Shown here piece by piece: positions 33,224 to 44,038 of a stretch of DNA of 64,000 bases. Below the pieces are notes generated by a model. That model saw nothing but the letters and a program-made list of their open reading frames with translations. It was not told where the DNA came from and made no database searches. The stretch lies in contig CM056743.1 in the NCBI GenBank assembly GCA_029851415.1, positions 98,244,501 through 98,308,500 on the forward strand, in the 5' to 3' direction. This stretch comes from Eretmocerus hayati. Taxonomy: Eukaryota; Arthropoda; Insecta; Hymenoptera; Aphelinidae. Within the stretch, counting starts at the first letter, position 1. Each line of letters begins with the position of its first letter. The position numbers and the translations under genes are program-made.

Positions 33224-33245
33224 GGGCCCACCGAGAGGTGGGCCC
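33224..33245 (-). other. 3' UTR stem-loop of R1-clade copy 4
   Basis: Same 9-bp stem as at 9848-9869, with the loop read as GAGA on the plus strand. Confidence 0.55.
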
Positions 33246-33564
33246 GGCCGTGTAATATCCCTCTCCCCTCGATGTCCGATACCTAGGGCATCGGGCAATC
33301 AAGAAGGAGATCCACCTGCATCTACCATCTCATCCCGGAACCGCGTGAGCATTACTTCAGGATGAGCGGCATGTCTCGCGCTCGATTGCGAGCGTTCCTC
33401 TTCTCCATCTTCTCTCTTCGGCCACTTGTCGGCATCTTCTATCTTCACTCTTCATTGTTCCCTCTCTTTCTTCTTTCTTCTCTCTTCTCTCTTCTTTCTT
33501 CCCTCTTCAGTGCATCAGATTCCTCCTGGAATTATTTGGGCCTCTTCTGTTTCAATCGGCAGAG

Positions 33565-36054
33565 TCACTGTGATTCGCCTACTTCGAGGCGCCTTACTTC
33601 CCTCTCTTTCTCCTCTTTGCGGGTCATCACCATCTTGATGTATCCGGTGAGTCTATCCCATGTCTCCTGGTTGCGGAGCAAGTACGGGACGAGATTCTCG
33701 GGTGTTAGTTGAGCACCCAGCCATTCATCCAGCTCGGCGCGCTCTCTCCGGGTGTCGCTGCACTTGAACAGGGCATGTTCGGCGTCATCCCATTCATCCC
33801 CGCATGACTGACATGCTGGGGTCGTCCTCTTCTTGAACCTGGTTAGATAGGAACCGAAGCAACCATGATCGCTCAGTGCCTGCGTCGTCCAGTGGTCCAT
33901 CTCTCCGTGGGTGCGTTCCGCCCACTTGGCTACGTCACGGATCAGCCGGTGCGTCCATCTGCCGTTCGCAAATGGCGAATCCCACTCAGTTTGCCAATGC
34001 TCAAGGGTGGTTTCCTTCTCGTTGTCGCGGATAATCTCCTTCATCGTCGGGGTGAGTACTCGTTCGGCTCCGATCACTTTCTGGCGGTCCCAGATCCTCA
34101 CTCGCTCCGCGACGAGCAAGTGGATGGGCGGCGAACTCGCCAATACGTAAGCCGCATCTCCTGACACGGTGCGGTAGGCACGGATACTTCTCAGGGCCGC
34201 TCTCCGGTGGACAGGCCCCATCTTCTTCTCGATGATGGTCTTCTCTACTCTCTTTCCCCACACGGGTGCACCGTAGAGCATGATAGAGGTGCTGACGGTG
34301 TTGAGGAGTGCGCGCCTCTTTTCCTTGGGTCCTCCGATATTCGGCATCAGCCGTTGAAGCGCCGCACCAACCCTGCTCGCTTTTTGAGCGGCCTCCTGGA
34401 TGTGCTTCTTGAACGACCACTTGTCGTCAAGCCATACGCCGAGGTATTTCAGCTCTGTCTTGCGTGGGATCTCTTGCCCGTTGATGTAAAAGTGGGGCAA
34501 GTCAAACTTCCTGCGTCTTGTGACCACGATTGCTTCGCACTTCTTGACAGCAAGCTCTAGGAGCCTGCTGATCATCCACTCGTAGACTCGGGCCAGCGCC
34601 TCGTTTGCGCGTCTACCCAAGAGTTCCTCGTTGTCGGACCAGACTATGAGCCCCGCGTCGTCCGCGAAAGCCACTATTATGACTCCTTCGGGCAGTTCAA
34701 TAGACAGTAAACTGTCGTACTGGGTGTTCCAGTTGAACGGCCCGGAAACCGATCCCTGTCCAATTCCGGCGGACAGTTCCCGGATCTCTTGTCCCTCGTC
34801 GGTGTCGTACACGAGTGTCCTGTTCCGCAGATAGTCACTCGTGATGGCTAGTAGATAGGGCGGCACTTTACCTGCTTGGGATTGATAGACTCGCTCCCAG
34901 CTCGCGCAGTTGAACGCGTTCTTTATGTCCAACGCAATAATGGCACAGAATCCTCCTCTTCCTTGGTATGGGTTCCCTACCGACGCTTGAACCCGCTCTT
35001 GGACCTCCTCGATCGCGTGCACAGTGCTTCGTCCCTTCCGGAACCCAAACTGCATTGGTGATAGCCCGCCGCTCTCTTCGTAGGCTTTTTCCACCCTGTT
35101 GAGCACCATCCTCTCATACATTTTCCCGATATTGTCGAGCATGCTGAGAGGGCGTTGACCTCCTTGACCTTTAGGTATCAGGACCAGCTTCTGGCGTTTC
35201 CACTTATCCGGGAAATTTCCCGCGCTCAGACAGATGTTGAAGAGGTCGAGGAGTAAATCTGGGTTGTATTTGAAGACCAGTTTCAGAGCCTCGTTTGGAA
35301 TGCCGTCCAGGCCAGGGGCCTTGCCGTTCGGCAGCCTCTTCGCCGCTATGAGTAGCTCTTGCATAGTAAAGAGCGGGATGGGATCTTCGCTCTCGGGAGG
35401 GAATGTCACTCTGGGTTCTCCTGCTGGAAAGAGGTCTTCCACGATGCTGCGCAAGGTAGCTGCATCAGTCGGTGCTGGGTTGCCCCTCCGGGGTCGGACC
35501 TTGGACATGACTACGCGGTATGGCGTACCCCACGGGTCTCCATTAACCATGTCGCACAATTCACCCCAGCACTTCTCTTTGCTTCTCCGGATGGCTAGAA
35601 CGAGAGCCTTCTTTGCTTCTCTGTACGCCCTATCATCTTCCCCCAGTGATGGTCGTTTTAGTTTCCTTGATCGCCACGCGGTTCTCCTCTTCTTATTGCT
35701 CGTTCTTCGTAGGGCTTTTATCTCGTCGGTGATCCAGTACTCTGGTTTCCTCCAAAAGCATGATGTTGTCTTGCGAGGCATCGATGCGTCACAAGCTCTT
35801 GTGATGGTGGTCGTCACCATATCCACAGCCTCGTCCGCGGTGATGTTCATCGGGAGATCTTCGGCTGTTCCTATCGATTCCCGGAATTTCCCCTCATCCA
35901 GCTTGCGTACCTGCCACCCCGTCGGTCGCGGTCTGTGTGTCGTCTGTCTCTGTCTGTCAGTCCTAAGCCGAAACCGAATATGTCGATGGTCACTCAATGT
36001 TTCCGTGTCTAGAACCTCCCACGATGTCATACGTCCCATGAGCGACGGGCTCAT
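33565..36054 (-). CDS. ORF2 (endonuclease C-terminus and reverse transcriptase) of R1-clade copy 4, 829 aa
   Basis: The frame is open from the GA tract; 36054 is only the first Met. Residues ~1-30 hold the end of the APE endonuclease with SDHRHI. RT motifs: LPNGKAPGLDGIPNEALKL, PMQFGFRKGRSTVHAIEEV, IIALDIKNAFNCASW, IGQGSVSGPFNWNTQ and VAFADDAGLIVW with FADD at residues 463-466. A C-terminal finger CQSCGDEWDDAEHALFKC (CX2C...H...C) precedes the end. LPEGVIIVAFADD and this finger place it in the R1 clade. The RT would prime on the nicked chromosomal target. Because the N-terminal endonuclease and ORF1 are missing, the copy cannot move on its own. Confidence 0.88.
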   Translation of the reverse strand: MSPSLMGRMTSWEVLDTETLSDHRHIRFRLRTDRQRQTTHRPRPTGWQVRKLDEGKFRESIGTAEDLPMNITADEAVDMVTTTITRACDASMPRKTTSCFWRKPEYWITDEIKALRRTSNKKRRTAWRSRKLKRPSLGEDDRAYREAKKALVLAIRRSKEKCWGELCDMVNGDPWGTPYRVVMSKVRPRRGNPAPTDAATLRSIVEDLFPAGEPRVTFPPESEDPIPLFTMQELLIAAKRLPNGKAPGLDGIPNEALKLVFKYNPDLLLDLFNICLSAGNFPDKWKRQKLVLIPKGQGGQRPLSMLDNIGKMYERMVLNRVEKAYEESGGLSPMQFGFRKGRSTVHAIEEVQERVQASVGNPYQGRGGFCAIIALDIKNAFNCASWERVYQSQAGKVPPYLLAITSDYLRNRTLVYDTDEGQEIRELSAGIGQGSVSGPFNWNTQYDSLLSIELPEGVIIVAFADDAGLIVWSDNEELLGRRANEALARVYEWMISRLLELAVKKCEAIVVTRRRKFDLPHFYINGQEIPRKTELKYLGVWLDDKWSFKKHIQEAAQKASRVGAALQRLMPNIGGPKEKRRALLNTVSTSIMLYGAPVWGKRVEKTIIEKKMGPVHRRAALRSIRAYRTVSGDAAYVLASSPPIHLLVAERVRIWDRQKVIGAERVLTPTMKEIIRDNEKETTLEHWQTEWDSPFANGRWTHRLIRDVAKWAERTHGEMDHWTTQALSDHGCFGSYLTRFKKRTTPACQSCGDEWDDAEHALFKCSDTRRERAELDEWLGAQLTPENLVPYLLRNQETWDRLTGYIKMVMTRKEEKEREVRRLEVGESQ

Positions 36055-36105
36055 GAACGTCAGGTCGAGGACCGAAGACGAACCTCCCTCCCTGGACCGA
36101 GTGTC

Positions 36106-36106
<1 letters not shown>

Positions 36107-36202
<96 letters not shown>
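36107..36202. repeat. (TC)48 microsatellite at the 5' junction of R1-clade copy 4
   Basis: 48 uninterrupted TC units directly abutting the truncated 5' end of the element. Confidence 0.98.
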
Positions 36203-36204
<2 letters not shown>

Positions 36205-37079
36205 GGAAATCTATACGATAATTCTAGTTCATCGTAATTTTTTATTTTTTTTTCACTTGAAACACCCCCGCAATTATTGCATAGTGTGAGGCAGCTGTAT
36301 CTTCTTCCTCATTTCCTCTCTGAATTTTTTCCTATCGAAGGACGTTCGGTTCACGGTATACTTTGTCGATCGAATTCCTGAACTCGGGATCAAATTCAGG
36401 AGGTCTCAGAAGTTATTTGGTTTCGTTCTTGTCTAGATTTGTTATTACACTCCAAAATTATTAATCTTCGAAAAAGGCCGTGTCACGGTCTAGTCTATAT
36501 ATTGAAGAGCTTCACGTGTCGCTCACAAAAAATCATATCTCAGATTCTTCTCTTGGTTCCAAGTCAGTTCAAAGGTAGACAATAAGATTGCTTCTCTTAC
36601 CTGTAAGATTCTATGATTCCCTTCAAGCGTGCATTCGTGTATCGTTTCGGACTTACAATAAGTATTTTTTACAAGGAAAGGGGTTTCTCGGTACAGTGCG
36701 CATGCTTCGATCTTAGTTACAAGTACTGACAGGATTATTGCGTGATTTAAAATGTCTATGACAATGTTGCTTTTGAATAAAGTTTTCAATTTATAGCTGC
36801 TTTCTATGGGGGGGGGGGGGGGAATATCGAATACATGAAAAACTGAATTTCTAGGAGTCCTATTCTCAACATTTTCTTCGAAAGTATGTTTTGTTGTGAC
36901 ATATTATGTTCGCAGAAAAAAACTTCAGTTGTCAACGTTTTCTTGCCTTCAAAGTTTTGCTTTGCTCATTTTTCGCAGATTCATTGTTAGACTACTTATT
37001 CATTGTTATTCGTTGTTAGATACATTGATATTCTCTGACAGAAAACATTGAAATTATCATTCTTTCAGAGATAACTCCG
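36203..37079. other. Interior of the foldback element, right side
   Basis: No gene recognised. Contains a G15 run at 36808-36822. A short minus-strand ORF (36523-36789) has no known domain. Confidence 0.4.
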
Positions 37080-37530
37080 GTTATTACCACCAGGTGTTTT
37101 TCTTCGTCCGGGCATACAGTAGATGTTTTTTTTCATCGGGGCATACGACAGGTATTTTTTTTCGTCCGGGCATACAGTAGGTGTTTTTTTTTCGTCGGGG
37201 CATACGGCAGGTGTTCTTTTTCGTCGGGGCATACGGCACGTGTTTTTTTTCGTCGGGGCATACGCCACGTGTTCTTTTTCGTCCGAGCTTCCGGCAAATA
37301 TTACTTTTCGTCGCTACTACGGGCAACGTGTTCATATTCGCCGGTAGTTACGAGCGGGTGTTACTATTCGTCGGAAGCTACTACCGGGCGTTATTCTTCG
37401 TCGCTGGTTAGAAATACGTGTTAATCTTCGTCCTGGGATACAGATGGTGTTTCTTTTCATAAATGCATCCAGAAGGTGTTACTCTTCACCGGTAATCCAG
37501 AAAGTGTTTTTCTTCTTCGGGGGCGACGAT
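37080..37530. repeat. Array of ~29-bp units, right arm (inverted)
   Basis: Inverted counterpart of 32490-32873, with units of the type GGCATACGGCAGGTGTTTTT. Units become degenerate toward the outer end, mirroring the left arm. Confidence 0.85.
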
Positions 37531-38400
37531 ATGATTGGGATTTTCATCGCGAAGCGCGCTAACTCAATGATTCGATTCAAAAAGTGTTTGAAATAATTTA
37601 AAAATCAAATATTGTTTGGCGGAAGCATTGCGGATTACCGTGGCACGATCCTTGGAATAGAAGTAAGCAATACGGATTCACATGTAATATCCTACTATGA
37701 GAGCTCAGGAGGTCACACATGCTTCAGTCAGTGAGCAAGAATCGAACTGCATACTGCATCATTTGTGTAATCTTGTAGTTTTTTATCGTTTTTAAAGTTT
37801 TTAAAGTTCGAGAGATAAATATTCTTCTACCATGTAATTGACAGTACAAGCCACACTTCAATACACTTCAATGGACTAATATGATTGATAATTAGCAAAC
37901 AAATAAAATATATCCATCGCCAGTGGTTGAGATTTTTTAAGATTCACAATTCACGTACATCTGTTGGCCTGGCAGAAATTGGAGGTGCAATCTCACGATG
38001 ATTCAGACTGTTCATTATGTTAAATTCGGAAAGATATGAATATCTTGACACTCCCATATGACATTATTACCTATACAAATTCGCGAGTACTTTGACAATC
38101 CCAAGTTTACTATAGCATCAGTGCAACAACATAACATCAACTTTCTGGTACAGATGATGCTGCTTATACAGACTTACCAGTGATTTTCACCTCCATTGCA
38201 CAGCCTCAAACCGACTCGGAACGAGCCTTCAACGACATGCTTACGCACAATAGGTGCAGAGTTGAGCAGCTTTTTGGCCACCTAAAAGGTCGATAGAGAT
38301 GCGCAACAAAGAGAGGATGTTGCATTACCAACCAAAGAAGGCTTGTGAGCTGATAGCTGCGTGTATGGTCCTTCACAATTTTTCCAAACTTGGAGGGTAG

Positions 38401-40079
38401 GTATTGGGCGGCTCATCTTCCACACATCCTTTGCATAGAGATTGCAAGTCATTTGCCCGAATTTTGTTCCCATATTAAATTCTTTGTAGACAGATTGGAC
38501 GATTTTCCCTATTGACCACTGTGTAGGAAGATATATAGTTCAATTTCAATTAAAAGATCTACTGATTGTCCTCGTGCTTATACATCATTATTTCAAACGA
38601 TCAATCATATTTGTTTCAGGGAGCCAGTTTAATTCGGAAATATAGATGATCTGGGGAACTATAACGATCCCTCAAATTTATCCTCTTACAGAGCTGTACT
38701 CCAAGAAAAAGAGAGATTGATTCGTGGATTCTGAATTGAGGACCTCGTTGGCAGTATTTTGATACGTAAAATGACCAAGAAGAGTCTTTTTCGTTCCACC
38801 TTAGCTGAGATATTGTATATATCTACGTCAACAAAGCAATTTAGTTATTTAAGGTGTTTATTGTGAAGGAACAGTTGTCTGTTTCGATAACAAGATGTAA
38901 ATTCATGTTAAGTTGTTGAACAGATAGTTATATAAAACTGCTTTGCATCTATCTTGGCACAGAACTATTGTTTGTCCTTCAACTGAATTCATGTGTTTGC
39001 ACTCAAATGACTCTCCACATTTGAATCATCTCAATGGTTCAGCTTCGGGTACTTTTAACAACTTTACTTACCCTTGATTTTACCAATAAATTCACAGAGG
39101 GTCGAATTGTACACCATTTATGAGCTAAAGTCAGACACCGGTAAGACAAGAGAATAAGCCAATTGATTGGGCATTGGGATCTCCGCCAATGTCTCCCAGA
39201 GGCTGCAGTATTTGGAGACTATATTGGATGAAATAAGTGTCACAGTTTTTATGATTCTGAGGACACTCAGATATTTTCATTTCTGTATACAAGGACATTC
39301 AAAAGGGTGTGTGAATGTTTGAGAGTTTTATATACTAGGTCCACCATTCAAGAGTTCACATATCCTAGCTCACTTATGTCTCACATTATCTGCTACTCTG
39401 CATGTTTTCGACAACCATTCGTGTTGATGTATTTGAGAATCATAAGGGGTCAAGCCAGAAACGTATATACTTAGAGTTTTTGCAATGCAATAGAGTTTGG
39501 ATACAAAGTTCTTTCTAAGCAAATCTCCCACAATTCAACCAAATAAGGAAGTGGTCTCAGCAATTGAGCTCAGAAGTAATTTCAGAATGGCTTATGTCAA
39601 AATTACCTGAGCATCTTAGTTATCATAAGGCTATAGGAATCCAACCGAGTTAGTAAAAAATGCAAAAAAAGTGGGGACATCTTTTTCAACAAACGTACCA
39701 CCAAATATTTGCTGATTAATAATAGCCTCTTATGAGGCAGGGGTTCGAGCTGGTACTCATCATCCCAATGAAAAAGCGTAAGAGCTCATTTTCAAAAATG
39801 ATTTCAACTCCAATGACTGCTTTTCTAGAACAAGTCACGTTCCCCAACAGACAATATCCACGCGTCGAAATTTCCGGGTTATCACGCGATACGTGATTTT
39901 TATTTTTCCTCACTACATTGGTGCAGATTGCAGATCGATCGGAATCAATGAAAAATCATCGACAACATGTAAGCATGCATCCCTCATAGATTTGACATCT
40001 CAAGCCGCCTGCTCGGGATCTGCTCTGAAACTGATGCTTATACTGATGATCACTGATCAGATGCTTAAAACAAACTCAA
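38401..40079. other. Stretch without recognisable genes, downstream of the transposase
   Basis: AT-rich, with short ORFs only. The 3' terminal repeat of the Harbinger element should lie here but cannot be identified by eye. Confidence 0.35.
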
Positions 40080-40204
40080 GGGTTAGGTTAGTCTCCTCTG
40101 TTTATACGCTAGTGTGCGTGGAAACGTGTACGTGTGTAGAGATTGCGTGGCGGGCGTGTAGAGTGTGCGTAGTGTGTGGATTGAGCGTGAGCTGGATAGC
40201 CCTA
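40080..40204. repeat. Dispersed ~130-bp repeat, copy B (inverted relative to 16911-17046)
   Basis: Runs from GGGTTAGGTTAGTCTCCTCT to GAGCTGGATAGCCC, the reverse complement of copy A with scattered differences. Confidence 0.6.
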
Positions 40205-40893
40205 CGGTAGCAGCCGCCTATTCCCCATCCACAAAAACCTCCGGATTAGTTGTATTTTTCAATGTAGAATAGAATCCCGTTGGATTAAGAGCTGGCCAAG
40301 TTGCAGTTTCCGGGACGGAGACAAAAAACTGACTCACACGTGTAATTTAAATGGGGAGGTTCTTTGTCTATAGCAGAAAACTGAGTAGGTTTCACGCGGG
40401 AAAAATTTACACGCATACTCTGACTTTCAGGACGAGTATCAGACGTCATTCACAGCCAATCCCGCTTGGGCCAGATTTCGGCTTATTTGCAAGAGTTCCT
40501 TTCTATCAAGGGTTCTTTGAGCCATTGATCGCAGAACAGAGCGAGCGTTAGCGAGCGACAATATCGCTAGTCCATTGATATCTGGAATATAGAAATTGAT
40601 CGAGTACTCAATTTATAATGATACTCCGTGGAGTGAAATCTCAACTCTTCCCCTCAACATTTCCTAGGAAAAAGAGGAATACCTCGACGATATTCGAATC
40701 ATCGTGAAAATTCCTTAAGATAAAATCGAAGAAAATATTCGCGATTTTTGCCACGTTTCAACATATCAGGAACGGCTCATATTGGCTACTCCGGAGTTTT
40801 CTTCATAAACTGACGACAAACGACCGAAGATGTAGGGGAAAATCGAGTGTTTCTTCAGGTAAGGTTAGTCAATCTACGGGAGAATTTGTACGC

Positions 40894-41286
40894 TTAAGGT
40901 GATGCGGTCACCGTGCAAACTGAAAATCATTTTCATTTTTCTCCGTTTCTGTTGCGATTTGGGCTGAACGACGAGAGCACGAATATTCGTTATCATCTAA
41001 CTTAGATTTGTGCGCTGTTCGTTGAGCCCAAGTTACAAGAGAATCGGAGAAAGTTGAGAATGAAAATGTGCGTATATTGTACGCTAGGAGGTTCCCACGG
41101 CCGAGTTATTCCCACTTTTCTCCGATCCTCTTACGATTTGGGCTAAGCGGGACGGATTGAAGAATACAAGTTGAACAATAACAAGTATTCGACAACTCGT
41201 CTCACACTTTGAATCATCAAACTTTTCATGTAAGGTGTATTTTCAAGGTCCATGATCGCGGTGCACGGTGATCGCATCGCTTTAAG
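40894..41286. mobile_element. 393-bp MITE with GGTGATGCGGTCACCG-type ends, copy A
   Basis: Terminal inverted repeats TTAAGGTGATGCGGTCACCG and the near-complement; TTAA at both outer ends could be the target duplication (a piggyBac-like feature) or part of the ends. A second copy in opposite orientation is at 59421-59810. Non-coding. Confidence 0.75.
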
Positions 41287-41914
41287 GATACGATATATTA
41301 TATGATGGGTTCCATGCGGAAGCGGCCTACGGAAAGGGGTCATCTCTGAGATTTCTTTCTAACCTTCTTTATTCGATTCTACGGCCCAAAATAAGAATTT
41401 TTGACCACCTATGGGGTCCAAAAAAGATTTCATCCCTCCGGTGCACGCATATCCGTGAAAAAAGCCGAGATTCATCGTGTCAACAATGGTGCTTTTTTAT
41501 TCAGTAAAATGCAAAAATCTCGAGTTCTTTGATAGCTATCGACTCGCGGGTTGCAGCATCTGAAAGGTCATCAAAAAACCTATCGGAAACGCCATCGAAA
41601 GAATATTTTCGGCGAGTGATGGGCCTCCCAGCAGTGTTTCTGGATCGCACAGAATGCCGCGCATGCGCAGAGCGCCCGGCGCTCTGATTCGCCGATGGCT
41701 TTCGCGGCGACGCTCGCTCGCTTTGAATCGCGCCACGCCTTCAACCTTTTTCACTCACGTTGATTATCGAAGAAAATGTCTGAAATCACCGCGTTTTTTG
41801 ATTTTCTCCACGAATCTCATCAAATCCATGCAATTACAGCAGTAATTACAACCCAAGCCCCCTCTGGGGGCTAGCAGCTTATATAGTAGCTTTAGTCTAT
41901 CGTAGCTATGTTTG

Positions 41915-41990
41915 CTTCGGTAGCCGAGTGGAATGATCGCGTTATGCGGTTGCATTTTGCGCCGAGCGTGGGTGCGAACCCCACTCGAGA
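41915..41990 (+). other. tRNA-like sequence (A and B boxes), left arm
   Basis: TAGCCGAGTGG resembles a pol III A box. GGTGCGAACCCC is a B box with one change from the right-arm copy. Acceptor-like ends pair partly. There is no normal 7-nt anticodon loop, so this is not a functional tRNA gene; a SINE-like head is likelier. Confidence 0.5.
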
Positions 41991-43868
41991 CAAATTTTTT
42001 TTTCTTTCGACAATCTTTCCATTTACTAAATATGAGCCCTGTACGACAACTTTTAAAAACTCGAAGACTTTCCGGAAAACTCGACAATTTTCCGGAAAGT
42101 TTTTGACTTTTCTCATTTTGTAAGTATCAGGTGTTTCGAAATTTATGATGAAGATGGGTATGAGGTCATCTCCTTGATATTATATCATATTTGAGACTCA
42201 ATAATATCACTAATGAAACCACACACAAGCGACAAAATATCCCAAATAAGCGAATAATTGAACGAAAGTCGAACAAAGCGCGTGCTAAGCTAATAGAATG
42301 GCCATTTCGAACCGTAGTCAATTGAATCGGTGTTATTGATGCCAATCGGTTAATTTTTGATCAATTTGAACGTATCTCGGCTCATTCTCTAGATATTCGA
42401 TATGGCTAGGTGTCAAAATGGTTAATACCTTGTAAATAGTTGAATTGAAATTTTGGGAATCAAAAATTATTGAAAAAGTCGGAATCCTTGTGTCTAAATT
42501 TCCAATCGATTATCGTTCGAGTACAACTATCAGTGCGATATTGAAGGTACTTTATCAGTTCTATTTATTGAAGAAAGTTCTCCTCTTGGTAATAGAATAG
42601 TCATGTAAATGATAATTGGGAAATCTTGACAGAATTCAGAAGTTTCATTATTGGTCATTCTCTAACAATGACAAAAATAAGAAGATTACTTCAAATCGTT
42701 TCAACGATTTGATTATTCACATGAAGGAATAACCCAAGGCGAGCTCTTCGCCTTTCGGATCGCTTGACTTGGCTGCAAGAGGTGCGCCGAAACGATTGGG
42801 CTCTTGGCTTCCCAATACTTTAGTTGTTGGTCGATACATACTGCGAATTCGTGAACAGCTGATATTGTGAGTTTTATCTCTAAACTCTCGTTGAATATTA
42901 TCGCGTTGATGCATTATAATAACCGATGCAATGCTAGACTTCTGAATTATATTGGACTGATGCATCCACATAATGCTATTGGCAATCATAATACCGAGCT
43001 TATTAGGAAACTATAATCGGAACTCACAAACAACTACATCGGCATATAAATGATTCATAATATTGGCGGATATTTCCACATGAATGAGAATTCCGGGCTG
43101 TGCGAAGAGATCGGGAAACCTGAGAGAGTTTTCAGGAAATCTTTGGGAAAACTCTCGGCACAAATCGTGGGGACAATCCGAAGTGATGTTTTTATTTTTG
43201 TCATTGTTAGAGAATGACCAATAATAAAACTTCTGAATTCCCCAATTATCATTTACATGACTATTCTATCACCAAGAGGAGAATTTTCCACGATGAATAG
43301 AACTGATAAAGTATCTTCAATATTACACTGATAGTTGTACTCGAACGATGATAGATTGGAAATTTAGACACAAGGATTCCGACTTTTGCAATAATTTTTG
43401 ATTCCCAAAATTTAATTCAATTATTTACGTGGTATGATTCATTTGGACACCTAGCGATATCAAATATCCAGAGAATGAGCCGAGATACGTCCAAATTGAT
43501 AAAAAGTTGACCGATTGGCATCAATAACACCGATTCAATTGACTATGGTTCGAAATGGCCATTCTATTAGCTTAGCACGCGCTTTGTTTGACTGTCGTTC
43601 AATTATTCGCTTATTTTGGATATTTTGTCGCTTGTGTGTGGTTTTTTCAGTGATACTATTGAGTCTAAAATATGATATAATATTGAGGAGATGACCTGAT
43701 ACCATCTTCATCATAAATTTCGAAACACCTGACACTCACAAAATGAGGAAAGTAAAAAATTTTCCGGAGAATTGTCGAGTTTTCCGGAAAATCTTCGAGT
43801 TTTTAAAAGTTGTCGTACAGGGCTCATATTTAGTCAATGAGAAGATTGTCGAAAGGAAAAAAAATTTT

Positions 43869-43948
43869 CCTCGAGTGGGGTTCGAACCCACGCTCGGCGC
43901 AAAATGCAACCGCGTGACGCGAGCATTTAGCCCACTCGGCTACCGAAG
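43869..43948 (-). other. tRNA-like sequence (A and B boxes), right arm
   Basis: Minus-strand copy with a perfect T arm (GTGGGTTCGAACCCCAC) and A box TAGCCGAGTGGG, resembling class II (Leu/Ser-type) tRNAs. The region where the anticodon arm should be forms AAATGC/GCATTT closing a 15-nt loop with an inner CGCG hairpin, which is not canonical. Confidence 0.5.
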
Positions 43949-44038
43949 CAAACATAGCTACGATAGACTAAAGCTACTATATAAGCTGCTGGCCCCCAGA
44001 GGGGGCTTGGGTTGTAATTACTGCTGTAATTGCATCAA

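Larger units (their letters stand above)
33068..36106 (-). mobile_element. R1-clade retrotransposon copy 4, youngest copy, inserted in a (GA)n microsatellite
   Basis: Minus-strand element with ORF2 from the end of the endonuclease to the stop, complete 3' UTR and poly(A) of 28. It is bounded on both sides by the same dinucleotide repeat (33046-33068 and 36107-36202). 5' truncation falls within the endonuclease, at the GA tract. The 829-codon ORF has no stop, which makes this the best preserved copy here. Confidence 0.9.
32270..37590. mobile_element. 5.3-kb foldback element with tandem-repeat arms, inserted in the transposase intron
   Basis: The outermost inverted segment includes ATTGAGTTAGCGCGCTTCGC on the left (32305-32324) and its near-complement on the right near 37550. 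Inside are arrays of ~29-bp units, 32490-32873 and, inverted, 37080-37530, joined to the outer ends by the shared GTCGCCCCCGAAGAAGAAAA block. The interior holds an R1-clade element (33068-36106), so the original element was about 2.2 kb. No transposase ORF of its own is seen. Confidence 0.75.
31485..38400 (+). pseudogene. PIF/Harbinger (HARBI1-like) transposase, four exons, decayed
   Basis: DDE transposase of the PIF/Harbinger superfamily, which cuts and pastes its element. Exons about 31485-31724, 31808-31943, 32009-32165 and 38154-38400 have GT-AG borders and matching phases (2, 0, 1). Segments: CAQGSYQLDLSKNYKHPCSQ, SISRIIDKVTDALIKHAEKF, GTLGFVDCTLVHL (first Asp), YYNHRHGCHYISCEV, VCDGDYLVLSLDPFPGSNAD (second Asp), YYVLDDAAYTDLPVIFTSI (third Asp), RCRVEQLFGHLKGR and HYQPKKACELIAACMVLHNF. 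Stops at 32078 and 38294 replace expected Trp codons, and a frame change follows the second. Frame damage also occurs just before 31552. The third intron is 6 kb because a foldback element inserted there. An upstream ORF (31009-31245, Gln/Arg-rich) may be its N-terminus. Confidence 0.75.
41828..44035. mobile_element. 2.2-kb palindromic element with tRNA-like sequence in each arm
   Basis: Outer ends ATGCAATTACAGCAGTAATT and the exact complement. Arms extend about 0.85 kb each with high identity and meet at a ~0.45-kb unique centre (about 42700-43180). The centre has a 90-codon minus-strand ORF without known domain. Confidence 0.82.

Noticed and set aside
41650..41760. CpG-rich promoter
   Set aside because: The GC-rich patch lies inside the outer foldback element and has no gene downstream.
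43869..43948. Functional tRNA-Leu/Ser gene
   Set aside because: T arm and A box are good, but there is no 5-bp anticodon stem with a 7-nt loop.
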